Positions 18,504 to 27,123 of a stretch of DNA of 64,000 bases are shown here, piece after piece. The stretch lies in the NCBI RefSeq assembly GCF_003610555.1, contig NZ_RAPQ01000008.1:362220-426219 (forward strand), given 5' to 3'. This DNA is from Marinifilum flexuosum. Lineage in GTDB: Bacteria; Bacteroidota; Bacteroidia; Bacteroidales; Marinifilaceae. The first letter of the stretch is position 1; the number at the start of each line of letters is the position of its first letter. Under the pieces are notes generated by a model, which was not told the origin of the DNA, did not search any database, and saw nothing but the letters and a program-made list of their open reading frames with translations. A program made the position numbers and the translations under genes.

Positions 18504-18903
18504 AATATTGATGTATTTTAAAAATCTATATACAATAATAAATTTATGCGGTTTGATCTCAAATTAATTTAGACCAACGCACACAATTATCGACAAAACT
18601 GTATTATCAACTGATAATGTCGAAATAAATAAGCATAATAATAAAATAGAAAATCTTCACCCCAATACTATAGTTAATTTCAATACTCGTGCCACTAAGT
18701 GGAACTTTCATTAAATCAGTAAAATATGTGTTTTGTTTATTCTTTTTTAACGATTTTTGTGTACGATGTTATTACATAGATTGTACGAATGCGTACAATT
18801 CGATACACTAATATAACAGCTAAAGTGGTGAATTGTTAATAATTGCTAAACAAATCGGGCAATGAGAATTTTTAATGTAATTTAGGTGCTTTAAATCTAA
18901 ATT
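18504..18903. promoter_or_regulatory. Divergent intergenic region between efflux operon and dgt
   Basis: 400 bases with no coding potential. They must hold the promoters of both units. Visible structure: an inverted repeat ATTATC-AACT-GATAAT at 18603-18618 and a stronger palindrome at 18780-18799 (listed separately). A half-site TGTACGA occurs at 18760-18766 and again at 18782-18788, 22 bp apart. No T-run terminator or riboswitch fold is evident. Confidence 0.5.
18780..18799. promoter_or_regulatory. Perfect 20-bp palindrome, candidate operator
   Basis: ATTGTACG, spacer AATG, CGTACAAT: both eight-base arms are exact. It ends 104 bases before the dgt ATG and 277 bases from the start of the efflux operon, so either could be controlled. 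The binding protein is unknown. Confidence 0.5.
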
Positions 18904-20247
18904 ATGGATTGGATAAAATTACTTTCAACGAAAAGATTCGGACAAGAAGACAAATACTCACCAGCAAGTGTTGATGTGAGAACTCAATTTCAAAGGGATT
19001 ACGACAGGTTGATATTTTCATCACCATTTCGTCGTTTGCAAAATAAAACACAAGTATTTCCGCTGCCAGGAAGTATTTTTGTACACAATCGCTTAACTCA
19101 TAGCTTGGAAGTTTCTAGTGTTGGAAGATCGCTTGGGAATTTGTTGGCTGAGAAATTAATTGAGAATAAAAAAGTAGATCCTGAATCAGGGATTAGGGAA
19201 ATAGGTAGCATTGTTGCTGCAGCATGTTTGGCTCATGATTTGGGTAATCCTCCTTTTGGACATTCTGGAGAGAAAGCCTTGTCACATTATTTTGAAAAAG
19301 GAGAGGGAGCAGCGATAAAAGGTCGATTTAGTGATGAGGAATGGTTCGATTTAACAAATTTTGAGGGCAATGCAAATGCATTACGACTATTGACACATGC
19401 TTTTAATGGCAGAAGAAAAGGAGGTTTTGCACTTACTTATTCTACCATAGCATCCATTGTAAAGTATCCATGGGAATCAAATAAAATACCTGAAGTTGGA
19501 AAGAAAAAGTATGGATATTTTCAGGTAGAAAAAGAATCTTACTTTAAGATTGCCAAAGAGCTTGAAATTCCTGAAGTAGGTGAGGGAATATATGCACGTT
19601 TCCCTTTGGTATACTTGGTTGAGGCTGCCGATGATATTTGTTATCAAATTATGGACATCGAGGATGCTCATAAATTAAATATTCTGAGTACTGCAGAAAC
19701 CAAAGAACTCCTTTTAAATTTTTATGATCCTGAAAAAGAAAAATCAAGTCTTGACAGAATAAATAAAACTTGTGAAGAGGTAACTGATACCAATGAGCAG
19801 ATTGCATTTATTAGAGCAAGTGTAATTGGTAAATTGGTAGGAGAGTGTGTTAACGTTTTTCTGGATAATTACGATGATATTTTAAAAGGAACATTTAATG
19901 GCGCTTTAATCAAGGAGGTTGAGCCAACTTGCAAACAAGCGTATAAAACCTGTACAGGAGTTGCTGTTCAGAGAATTTATCGACATCGATCGGTTATTGA
20001 AATTGAATTGGCAGGTTATAAAATCTTAGGAACCTTACTGGAAGAATTTGTTTCAGCGGTGATGGAACCAGATAATTTCTATTCGAAAAATCTATTATCC
20101 TTAATTCCTCAGCAGTACGATGTGTCGGGAGAGGATGACTACAAGAAAATCATGTCTGTATTGGATTTTGTATCTGGCATGACCGATGTGTTTGCTCTTG
20201 ATTTGTATCGAAAAATAAAAGGGATTGAATTACCTGAAATAAAATAA
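18904..20247 (+). CDS. dgt: Deoxyguanosinetriphosphate triphosphohydrolase
   Basis: 447 residues, HD-domain dNTPase releasing triphosphate from dGTP and probably other dNTPs. Visible: RLIFSSPFRRLQNKTQVFPL (nucleotide-site region), H66 in HNRLTHS, the HD pair at residues 111-112 in ACLAHDLGNPPFGHSGE, and the later metal-site aspartate in EAADDICYQIMDIEDA. Length matches the long Dgt class. A small secreted protein follows after 3 bases. Deoxynucleoside kinases at 1.4-2.8 kb act in the opposite direction on dNTP pools. Confidence 0.93.
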   Translation: MDWIKLLSTKRFGQEDKYSPASVDVRTQFQRDYDRLIFSSPFRRLQNKTQVFPLPGSIFVHNRLTHSLEVSSVGRSLGNLLAEKLIENKKVDPESGIREIGSIVAAACLAHDLGNPPFGHSGEKALSHYFEKGEGAAIKGRFSDEEWFDLTNFEGNANALRLLTHAFNGRRKGGFALTYSTIASIVKYPWESNKIPEVGKKKYGYFQVEKESYFKIAKELEIPEVGEGIYARFPLVYLVEAADDICYQIMDIEDAHKLNILSTAETKELLLNFYDPEKEKSSLDRINKTCEEVTDTNEQIAFIRASVIGKLVGECVNVFLDNYDDILKGTFNGALIKEVEPTCKQAYKTCTGVAVQRIYRHRSVIEIELAGYKILGTLLEEFVSAVMEPDNFYSKNLLSLIPQQYDVSGEDDYKKIMSVLDFVSGMTDVFALDLYRKIKGIELPEIK

Positions 20248-20250
20248 AGC

Positions 20251-20772
20251 ATGAGAAAATTTATGTTAATTTGTATCCTTAGTTTAGGATGGATGTCAGG
20301 TGTTATTGCACAGGAAGAATGGAAAAAGATAGAGTCTGAGAAGTCAAAAATAAAATTTTCGATTCCTGATCAACCCATTGTTCAAAATAAAGAACTCAAT
20401 GGCATTTCAATAGAGGTTTTCAGTTTTAAGGATGCAGTCACGGTATTTGGGATTGTGGCTTCTGATTTTTCAAAAGTAGGAATTGATTTTACCTATTCAG
20501 ATCCGACCGAATATTATGAAGAAATGAAAGAAGGTAGTTTGGTGAGTAATGGAACAATTTTGTTAGAGGAAAGATCGGTAGCTTACCAGAAAATGTTGGG
20601 GAAAGAAATCGAATATACCCAAATGGTGGGCAAACATGAGTATACCTATTTTAAACGATTCTTTTTCCGTGGAAAATACATTTATCAAATTGCGATAGGT
20701 GGCCCATCGCGAATGAAAAGAATACTTCTTGATAAAAAGAATTTATACTTTAATTCGGTGGAGTTTTTATAA
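20251..20772 (+). CDS. Small secreted protein of unknown function
   Basis: 173 residues. Signal peptide (MRKFMLICILSLGWMSGVIAQ) and a mixed alpha/beta domain with KFSIPDQPIVQNKELNGISIEVFSFKDAV near its start and YFKRFFFRGKYIYQIAIGGP toward the end. The pattern of a short FSIPDQP-like strand followed by a cargo-like sheet resembles small PsbP/Mog1-type folds, but I cannot name a family. It is three bases downstream of dgt, so it is in the same transcript, though a functional tie between a cytoplasmic dNTPase and an exported protein is not obvious. Confidence 0.65.
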   Translation: MRKFMLICILSLGWMSGVIAQEEWKKIESEKSKIKFSIPDQPIVQNKELNGISIEVFSFKDAVTVFGIVASDFSKVGIDFTYSDPTEYYEEMKEGSLVSNGTILLEERSVAYQKMLGKEIEYTQMVGKHEYTYFKRFFFRGKYIYQIAIGGPSRMKRILLDKKNLYFNSVEFL

Positions 20773-20909
20773 TTACCTGATTTCAATTCAAAATATGGTC
20801 ACAGTTTCAATTATTTTTTAGTGGAAATTGATTCAGATTTTTTAAACTAAATCTTGAACAAATCTGACTTACTGTGAATAATATTTTGAGTCGATTTTAG
20901 GTTAATATT

Positions 20910-20962
20910 TACGTAGATATTAATTGATATTACGTAATCGTGAATTCATATTACGTAATCGT
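20910..20962. promoter_or_regulatory. Three TACGTA boxes at exact 21-bp spacing
   Basis: TACGTA occurs at 20910-20915, 20931-20936 and 20952-20957. The second and third lie in an identical 15-base word, ATATTACGTAATCGT (20927-20941 and 20948-20962), whose core ATTACGTAAT is a perfect palindrome. The first is a degenerate copy. Twenty-one base pairs is two helical turns, so a protein could bind all three on one face. The array ends 80 bases before the small ORF at 21043. Confidence 0.6.
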
Positions 20963-21042
20963 TAAACCATACAAAACCAGCTTGAAAAATACACGTATTC
21001 CTATTAAATTTAAAGTAGTAAAAACAGTAAATATTAGGGGAT

Positions 21043-21192
21043 ATGAAACTATTAAAAAAGCTAAAAGATTTGTTCTACACAGCAGACGACGATTTCGTTG
21101 TTGTTGATCTTACTACAAAAATGATTCAATCGATGAATTCAAGAGAGTGGAATCGATTAAAAAACAAGAAAAACTTCATGGTTATTAAGTAG
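21043..21192 (+). CDS. Small 49-residue ORF, possible short basic protein
   Basis: ATG at 21043, stop TAG at 21190-21192. It starts MKLLKKLKDLFYTADDDF and ends KKNKKNFMVIK. An acidic-hydrophobic centre (DDDFVVVDLTTKM) is flanked by basic ends, and there is no signal peptide or membrane helix. The G-rich AGGGG lies six to ten bases before the ATG, an unusually good ribosome site for this genome. The array of TACGTA boxes lies directly upstream. No family recognised. Codon use resembles the neighbours. Confidence 0.5.
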   Translation: MKLLKKLKDLFYTADDDFVVVDLTTKMIQSMNSREWNRLKNKKNFMVIK

Positions 21193-21287
21193 TTTTTGTT
21201 GTAGGAAGTAAAAGAGATTGGCTGGAATGATATTGGCAAATCGTTTTAGCCTGAGGGTTTGGCGACCTTATGAAAAAATGATTTCGA

Positions 21288-22412
21288 CTATTTGTCGGAA
21301 TTTTTTTTGCTGTTTTCTTTGTATTTCTTCAATCCTCGAATAATAATATTGCCTGTTCCATTTGGGTCGCATGGATATTGAAATTCTCTCTTACTCAATT
21401 CTTTATTGTTGATGATTTCATAGAATTTGTCTAGGTATCTAATTGTGTTTTTCCTGTAAGTCTTATCAATCAAGGTATTGTTTTGGTAAATGGCATAAAT
21501 ATCTTTTTTCAAATCATTAAATAACTCGAAAGTAGATTCAAATTCATTCATATTATCCAGGCAATAGCCTCTATACCTTCTATTGCGAACAGAACTTAAT
21601 TGAAGGGCTTCTGCAGGTGCTGCATATGGGGTGTTTACAATTCCCGACATGTCAAAATCGTAAGGAACCGTAACAATTGATTTGCCACTATGATTAACCA
21701 GTAATTTAATGTTGTGTAGGTATTGTATGGACCAATCGGTGTTTCCGATTAGGTATTGAAATACAGCCATTTTCAGAAAGGATTCTTTATCGATTGTTTG
21801 TGGATTAACATTTAGTTGCTTGCGAATTGCTGAATGATTTCGCTTTGCCATTTTATTCTGATCTTCCAAAAGAATTCCATACTTAGCGCTTCTGGTTTTA
21901 TTTCTTTTTGTGTCTTCAAAAATCACCTTAACTAGTCTTACCTGAAAACTTTTCTCTGTAATTAATTGGTAGATTTTATAAACGAGGTATTCTTGCACAA
22001 CAAATTTTTCAATATCACAAGTGGTAACCAATTTTAATTTATTCTGCCCTTTAAAAATTGTTTTAGCCAAATCCGGTAAAGTGTCAAAATTTAAAAGTAG
22101 GGGAGGAGTTGCACAATTTGCTCTCATCTTGCGAAAATGCCCTCTTGTTTTTACTCGAATATCCAAAGAATGTTGTTGGTTATTAATATCATATGAGAAA
22201 ATAAAAGGATGGTATGTTGCATTCTCTTTTCTATCGTTGAACAATTTTCTGATATCTCCTTTTAGTTTGATTTCAAATATTTCATCACTACTGAAAAGAG
22301 GCAATGTCTCGTAAGGGCTATTTGTTGCATTTTGAGCACAAACTTCCCAAGTAAAACAAAAGGATAATATCAAGAAAAGGAAGAATCTCATATTGCTTAA
22401 TTTGTAGTACAT
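21288..22412 (-). CDS. Secreted CotH-kinase-like protein
   Basis: 374 residues; a second ATG at 22391 would give a tidier signal peptide (MRFFLFLILSFCFTWEVCAQ) and may be the true start. Features of CotH-type atypical protein kinases are visible: an N-terminal RVKTRGHFRK strand, a lysine-rich KGQNKLKLVTTC strand, GILLEDQNK, then GNTDWS at 223-228, N234 and VPYDFDMSG with D252 and D254, resembling the catalytic N-D-D arrangement. CotH phosphorylates spore-coat proteins in Bacillus. The gene starts six bases downstream of a phosphatase gene, so a secreted kinase/phosphatase pair is plausible. Confidence 0.6.
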   Translation of the reverse strand: MYYKLSNMRFFLFLILSFCFTWEVCAQNATNSPYETLPLFSSDEIFEIKLKGDIRKLFNDRKENATYHPFIFSYDINNQQHSLDIRVKTRGHFRKMRANCATPPLLLNFDTLPDLAKTIFKGQNKLKLVTTCDIEKFVVQEYLVYKIYQLITEKSFQVRLVKVIFEDTKRNKTRSAKYGILLEDQNKMAKRNHSAIRKQLNVNPQTIDKESFLKMAVFQYLIGNTDWSIQYLHNIKLLVNHSGKSIVTVPYDFDMSGIVNTPYAAPAEALQLSSVRNRRYRGYCLDNMNEFESTFELFNDLKKDIYAIYQNNTLIDKTYRKNTIRYLDKFYEIINNKELSKREFQYPCDPNGTGNIIIRGLKKYKENSKKNSDK

Positions 22413-22417
22413 GCAGA

Positions 22418-24292
22418 TTATTTACGAAGGATATATTCATCAATCAATTCCAGTGTGTCAGGATTCTTAACGCGAACGCTGATTTTATTCCCATCAACAT
22501 CTATCAATACAAGAGCATTTTGAGTAGAGAAGTTTCGCACATTTTCTGACCAGGGCGTTTTTTCCTGGGCATAATAAGGAGCACCTGCTGCACCATTGTT
22601 TATCTGGTAGAAAGTTCTGCTCAATTCCAACTTTTTGTACTGATAGCCCTGAGGATATCGTACCATTTTATTGGTGATGGTAAGTAGGTTGTAGTTGTGT
22701 TCATCGCCACTTAAGATGGCCACCGTTTTTTTGCTTTTGTTAACGATGAGGTCAAGCAATTCATCACGCCTTTCTATGATTCCTTTTTCATAAAATCGCC
22801 CCTTCACAACCGCTCTAAAGTTGTTGTTGCCATGATACCACATATCATCTTTTACATGTCCGCCATTGGGAAAGAAAGGAGTGTGAATGGTAATAAAAAC
22901 ATGGTCGATATCCTTATTTTTCTCCAAATGATTTAAGGTTTTTTGGAGCCATCTCATTTGGTTATCCATGATATAGGCGTGCAGATTTCCACTGCTTACA
23001 TTGAGCCCGTGTGGGGCATACCAGTAATCAGAGTTAAGAACTACCATGGTAACATTGTCGTAACTGTACCAGTAAACGGATTCCTTGTAGGAAGGAAAGT
23101 CATCCTTGTCAGGATTGGGGTCGTATTTTGAATTGTCTTCACTGTGAGGACCATTTTGTGGAAGACAGAAATTATCCTGGAACAGTGACTCTCCGGAATC
23201 CGTGGCAAAAGGAAAATGATCAATCATATAATTTTGTTGGGTTTGAGGATCATGAAAAATGAAATTGTAAGCCTCATGATTTCCAAAACCCGCATAGAAG
23301 GGGATGTAGTGCCACCATGATTCTACAGCACGTTTCCAGTTTGCATATTGCAGGTTCATCCTATCGCGACTGGTGTCATACCCATCTATTACATCACCTG
23401 TGAATTGTACAAACCTGGCATCTTCAAGTTTTGCGAGAGCAGCAATACGCTTCATGATATAGGCATTGGTGCCGTATATATCCCTTTCTCCACCTCCTTG
23501 TCCCGATCGGGAGTCACTGCCATAGGCAAAAGTAAATGGTTTTCTACTGCCAGGTTCAGGGGCAGTTTTGAATTCAAATTCATATTCAAAGTCACCTACC
23601 TTTAGTTTGTAAGGATGCAGTTTGTCTGCCTGGAGCTTGTCCAGTTTTATTTCGTGAGTGAGACTTTTCTTTTTATTATTAAAAACCTTGTTATTACAAA
23701 GGATGGAGGACCGGACAGGTTTTGATGTTGTAAAAGAAATCATTGCACCCTTATGGCTTAGCTGATTTACAAAAGGCCCTTCTATAACTGTTGGTTCAGC
23801 TGTGAACAGATTGTCTTTAAAACTAAAAGCTACTTTGCCATCGTAAAAAATCATGCCGTTGCTGGCTACAATTCGATAGCCTAAAATTGCTTTGCCATTC
23901 TTTTCCCAGTCTACCATATCGTACCTCCCAGACAGATTGTCTCGTATAGGAATTTGAGCTTTCCCGTTCACAATTTGGGAGCTTTCCCTGAAATAAACAG
24001 GTTGAGGGTAACGACCATCCTGATAGTTAATAAAGCCATAGTATAAGATTCCGTTGAGTTCAGGAAATTTAAAATCAAGATCAAGTCCCAGATTTGTTCC
24101 TTTGATATTCGAATACAGATCCTCAAATTGAAAGAGGTCTTTGCGATGGACAGCATAGATTTTTCTATCCTCGAGCTTTAGAAACAGACCTTTTTCATCA
24201 ATGGATATATTTGAATATACAGCAGGTATTTCCTGTGTTTTTGCCAATAAGGAAAATAGGATCAATAAACTCCCTATAAGTATATGTCTCAT
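22418..24292 (-). CDS. Secreted calcineurin-like metallophosphoesterase
   Basis: 624 residues with signal peptide. An N-terminal beta region (about 25-165) and a fibronectin-type segment (about 166-250, ending EFKTAPEPGSR) precede a metallophosphatase core: GSDSR at 258-262, FTGDVIDG with D300, GNHE at 337-340, TIHTPFF with H470 and LSGDEHNYN at 528-535. This order matches purple-acid-phosphatase-like enzymes with dinuclear metal sites. It is the first gene of a two-gene unit with the CotH-like gene. Substrate unknown. Confidence 0.85.
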   Translation of the reverse strand: MRHILIGSLLILFSLLAKTQEIPAVYSNISIDEKGLFLKLEDRKIYAVHRKDLFQFEDLYSNIKGTNLGLDLDFKFPELNGILYYGFINYQDGRYPQPVYFRESSQIVNGKAQIPIRDNLSGRYDMVDWEKNGKAILGYRIVASNGMIFYDGKVAFSFKDNLFTAEPTVIEGPFVNQLSHKGAMISFTTSKPVRSSILCNNKVFNNKKKSLTHEIKLDKLQADKLHPYKLKVGDFEYEFEFKTAPEPGSRKPFTFAYGSDSRSGQGGGERDIYGTNAYIMKRIAALAKLEDARFVQFTGDVIDGYDTSRDRMNLQYANWKRAVESWWHYIPFYAGFGNHEAYNFIFHDPQTQQNYMIDHFPFATDSGESLFQDNFCLPQNGPHSEDNSKYDPNPDKDDFPSYKESVYWYSYDNVTMVVLNSDYWYAPHGLNVSSGNLHAYIMDNQMRWLQKTLNHLEKNKDIDHVFITIHTPFFPNGGHVKDDMWYHGNNNFRAVVKGRFYEKGIIERRDELLDLIVNKSKKTVAILSGDEHNYNLLTITNKMVRYPQGYQYKKLELSRTFYQINNGAAGAPYYAQEKTPWSENVRNFSTQNALVLIDVDGNKISVRVKNPDTLELIDEYILRK

Positions 24293-24381
24293 GCTTTTGC
24301 GTGTTATTTCTGAATACCATTAAAGATACGACATGATAATCAGTAACAGAGAATTTTTTTGAGGAGGGGAGAGGTGAACAC

Positions 24382-24418
24382 AAAAAGCGAACCTCCCTTT
24401 TGCATGCGATTCGCTTTT
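24382..24418 (-). terminator. GCGAA-type terminator closing the sphingolipid unit
   Basis: AAAAGCGAA and TTCGCTTTT form an exact 9-bp stem around an 18-base interior. On the minus strand the T run follows the stem. It lies 60 bases past the DUF4833 stop and shares its GCGAA/TTCGC stem with the terminators at 33.7 and 36.3 kb. Confidence 0.8.
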
Positions 24419-24477
24419 GCCCTATTTATAAGGTTATGAACGTTATTTTTAAACTCTTTTAAATCGAACTTAGCTTA

Positions 24478-25005
24478 TTAGTTGATGGAGATGTTTTCCT
24501 TCTTTAGCTCATTACTGTTAGGAAGATGTGTGTACACTTCCAGCAAATCAACCTTGGTCCAGAGGCCTGCATTGTTTGCATGTATAAAGATGTGATCGAG
24601 AGAGGCCTCTTCCTGGTTTTTCCCCTGAAAAAAGATTTCTGCCTTGAAGGGGGCCACCTGTTTTAATCGCAGCTTTAAGACTTTGTGTGAGACCAAATGA
24701 ATGTCATACTCCCTGGAGTTGTTCTCATCTGCCTTGTGTTTAATTCCGTAGGCAAAGCTTTTCTCGATTCTTGTCAAAGGTTCTGTTTGCCCGTTTTTCT
24801 CATATAAGATCCAATAGGCCAGAATGGGTTCCTCCTCGTTTAGTTGCCCATTTTCCTTGAAATTTGCCTCATAAACAACGGTGTTGGTGTTGTGGGTGCG
24901 TTGAATATAGAACAAGTGATGCTCTTTTTTGTCAGGGACAGGATAGTCTGCGACTTCCCCCTTGCAAAATGTGAGTGCACTCAGAAAGATCAATAGTAAG
25001 TTCAT
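24478..25005 (-). CDS. DUF4833 protein, last gene of sphingolipid unit
   Basis: 175 residues from the ATG at 25005; the longer frame start is less likely because the ATG at 25005 overlaps the stop of the upstream gene as ATGA. A signal peptide (MNLLLIFLSALTFC) precedes the mature domain, which carries RTHNTNTVVYEANF, PILAYWILYEKNGQ, KSFAYGIKHK and IFIHANNAGLWTKVDLLEVY. This is the DUF4833 pattern. Function is not established. Its position at the end of a lipid-synthesis unit and its export suggest a role in processing or moving the product; that is inference. Confidence 0.72.
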   Translation of the reverse strand: MNLLLIFLSALTFCKGEVADYPVPDKKEHHLFYIQRTHNTNTVVYEANFKENGQLNEEEPILAYWILYEKNGQTEPLTRIEKSFAYGIKHKADENNSREYDIHLVSHKVLKLRLKQVAPFKAEIFFQGKNQEEASLDHIFIHANNAGLWTKVDLLEVYTHLPNSNELKKENISIN

Positions 25006-26000
25006 AGTTGCTTGTTTTTTCGATACCACTGAATACTTGATGCGATGCCCGTTTCCAAATCGTATTGCGGTATAAACTTGAAAGCCTCCAGTGTTTCCTG
25101 GGAGTTACAGGCCCAGTTCATGCTGGTAAGTTCCTTGTACTTATCGCTATTGAGTAAGGAGGTTTTACTCCTTGCCTGGGCTGCTTTTTCCGACAGCAAT
25201 GCAATGCATTTTAGTAGTGGTCTGGGTATAACAAGAGGAAAAGTCCATTTCCCCAGTGCTTTCTTGCTGATTTTCGACAATTGTCGGCAGGTATAGGTTT
25301 CCCCATCCGATACAAAGAAACTTCCATTGCTTACCGAACTGCCCGTTGATTGAATGAGTAAACGGGCAAGGTCTTTCACATAAATGAAGGAGAGCTGCTG
25401 TTTGGGGCTGCTGATGTAGGGCTCAATATGCTTTTGGATTGCCTTGAACAGGGACAGGAAATCTTTATCTCTGGGGCCATACACAGCCGTTGGCCTGAAT
25501 ATCAGGTAAGGCACTTCCTGCTGTTTTTTCAGATATTCTTCTACTCGCAGCTTACTTCTACCATAATGTGTAATGGGAGCAGGCTGGTCCGATGGCTCAA
25601 TGGGAAGCATGCTTTTGGCATTTCCGGGGCCCATGGCAGCCAGGCTACTCATTAATATAAATTTCTTGGGGGCAAACTTAGCTTCCACCAGCGATTCCAG
25701 CAGGTTCTGAGTATACTGATTATTGATTCGATCAAAGTCAGAGGGCTCCACAACTTGCGTGGCTCCGGCGTTGTGAATCACATAATCGAAAGCGGGAATA
25801 TCCAGCTTCTTCCACTCCTGTTTTAGTTTTTCACGATCGGAAAGATCCAGCCTCAAAATGTGAGTCCGATCCACATCCAGGTATTGCAGGTTGCTGCTGC
25901 TGCGCACTCCGGCATAGACTTCATGATTTTGCCTCAGGGCTTCTTCTACCAGGAAACTCCCAATAAACCCGTTTGCTCCGGTGATAAGTATTCTGCTCAT
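25002..26000 (-). CDS. NAD-dependent epimerase/dehydratase, CerR-like candidate ceramide reductase
   Basis: 332 residues from the ATG at 26000. The frame is open further upstream, but only from 26000 does the Rossmann start MSRILITGANGFIG appear, one base after the upstream stop (TAAGATG). The nucleotide loop GANGFIG is at residues 8-14 and the catalytic Y146-x3-K150 is in HYGRSKLRVEEYL, with serines at 118-119. In Caulobacter an epimerase-like reductase, CerR, completes ceramide after serine palmitoyltransferase and ceramide synthase. The same gene neighbours support that role here; an ordinary sugar epimerase cannot be excluded. Confidence 0.72.
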   Translation of the reverse strand: MSRILITGANGFIGSFLVEEALRQNHEVYAGVRSSSNLQYLDVDRTHILRLDLSDREKLKQEWKKLDIPAFDYVIHNAGATQVVEPSDFDRINNQYTQNLLESLVEAKFAPKKFILMSSLAAMGPGNAKSMLPIEPSDQPAPITHYGRSKLRVEEYLKKQQEVPYLIFRPTAVYGPRDKDFLSLFKAIQKHIEPYISSPKQQLSFIYVKDLARLLIQSTGSSVSNGSFFVSDGETYTCRQLSKISKKALGKWTFPLVIPRPLLKCIALLSEKAAQARSKTSLLNSDKYKELTSMNWACNSQETLEAFKFIPQYDLETGIASSIQWYRKNKQL

Positions 26001-26001
26001 C

Positions 26002-27123
26002 TTATAATTGTTTGGTGTAACACCTGCGTCTTTTGTGTTGCCTGTTTGGGGTGAATCGCCACATGGCTTGCACCTTCTTGTTATCCTCCAGTTCAATATT
26101 GCTCTCGGCGTTATAGATCCCCATGCGGGCAGCGCCACTGATAATGTCGCTCATGATAATGGCATTAACTCCCTTGTTTTGATATTGCTCATCCACTGCA
26201 ATCAGGTAAAGGTCCACGCGGTCGTTTTTATTCACCGCCTTTAGCAGGTGCAGTGCGCCAAAAGGAAACAGCTTCCCCTTTGCCTTTTGCAAGGCCTTTG
26301 TGAAGGAGGGCATGGCGATTCCAACACCAATTAGTTTTCCAGTTTCGTCGCCCACCAGGCTGATCAGGTTCATGTTGATGAAACTCAAATACGACTTGGT
26401 GTAATAATCCATTTGCTCCTTGCTAAGGGGAATGAATCCATAAAGATCCTTATAGCACTCATTAATCAGCTTGAAAATTGCAGGGGCAATCTTCTTCACT
26501 TCCCTGGAACCTTTGGGTTTGATGCTGACCAACTTGTTTCTTTCCTTGCATCTTTGGGCGAGCGATTCCATTTTTCCGGCAATGGCGTCGTTGGTTTGGA
26601 TCTCATATTCCACCCAATCGGTACTTTTCTCGAAGGCTAAGTTTTCAATGTGCCTTTGGTAATAAGGGTAGTTGTATAGGGTAGCCAAAGTGCCTTCACA
26701 ATCAAAGCCTTCAATTAGCAAGCCCTGGCGATCCATGTCTGTAAAGCCCATGGGGCCATGCAATACTTCCGTATCATGTTGTTTCAACCACTCAATGGCA
26801 GTTTTCATCAGGGCAGCGGAAACTTGCAGGTCGTCGGTAAAATCGAACCAGCCAAAACGGCCTATCTTCTGATCCAGCTTCTCTTGTTCTTTTCGGTTGA
26901 TGATGGCAGCAATGCGCCCCACAACCTGATTGTTCTGGTAAGCCAGCCAGTATTTGCTCTTGCAAAAAGCCAGTGCCGGATTTTTACTTTTTTTCAAGGT
27001 GTGCGATTCGTCAAGATGAATGGGAAAGGCAACCTGCTTATTGTTTTTGTATAGATTCGTATAAAAACGAATGAACTGCTTCAGTTCAGAAATCGTCTTA
27101 ACTTCTCTTATTTCTAGTGACAT
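26002..27123 (-). CDS. GNAT-like N-acyltransferase, candidate bacterial ceramide synthase
   Basis: 373 residues. Beta-alpha blocks of an acyltransferase are seen: YWLAYQNNQVVGRIAAIINRKEQ, GRFGWFDFTDDLQVSAALMKTAIEWLKQHD and, in a second half, LISLVGDETGKLIGVGIAMPSF and DLYLIAVDEQYQNKGVNAIIMSDII, the last being a GNAT acyl-CoA loop-like segment. Two GNAT-like halves suggest a double-domain protein. It overlaps the 3' end of the serine palmitoyltransferase gene by 10 bases. Caulobacter bCerS belongs to the same broad superfamily and acylates the base; homology to it here is inferred from context. Confidence 0.68.
   Translation of the reverse strand: MSLEIREVKTISELKQFIRFYTNLYKNNKQVAFPIHLDESHTLKKSKNPALAFCKSKYWLAYQNNQVVGRIAAIINRKEQEKLDQKIGRFGWFDFTDDLQVSAALMKTAIEWLKQHDTEVLHGPMGFTDMDRQGLLIEGFDCEGTLATLYNYPYYQRHIENLAFEKSTDWVEYEIQTNDAIAGKMESLAQRCKERNKLVSIKPKGSREVKKIAPAIFKLINECYKDLYGFIPLSKEQMDYYTKSYLSFINMNLISLVGDETGKLIGVGIAMPSFTKALQKAKGKLFPFGALHLLKAVNKNDRVDLYLIAVDEQYQNKGVNAIIMSDIISGAARMGIYNAESNIELEDNKKVQAMWRFTPNRQHKRRRCYTKQL

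Noticed and set aside
26001..26138. N-terminal extension of the epimerase gene
   Set aside because: It lies within the 3' end of the upstream GNAT-like gene and precedes the canonical Rossmann start.
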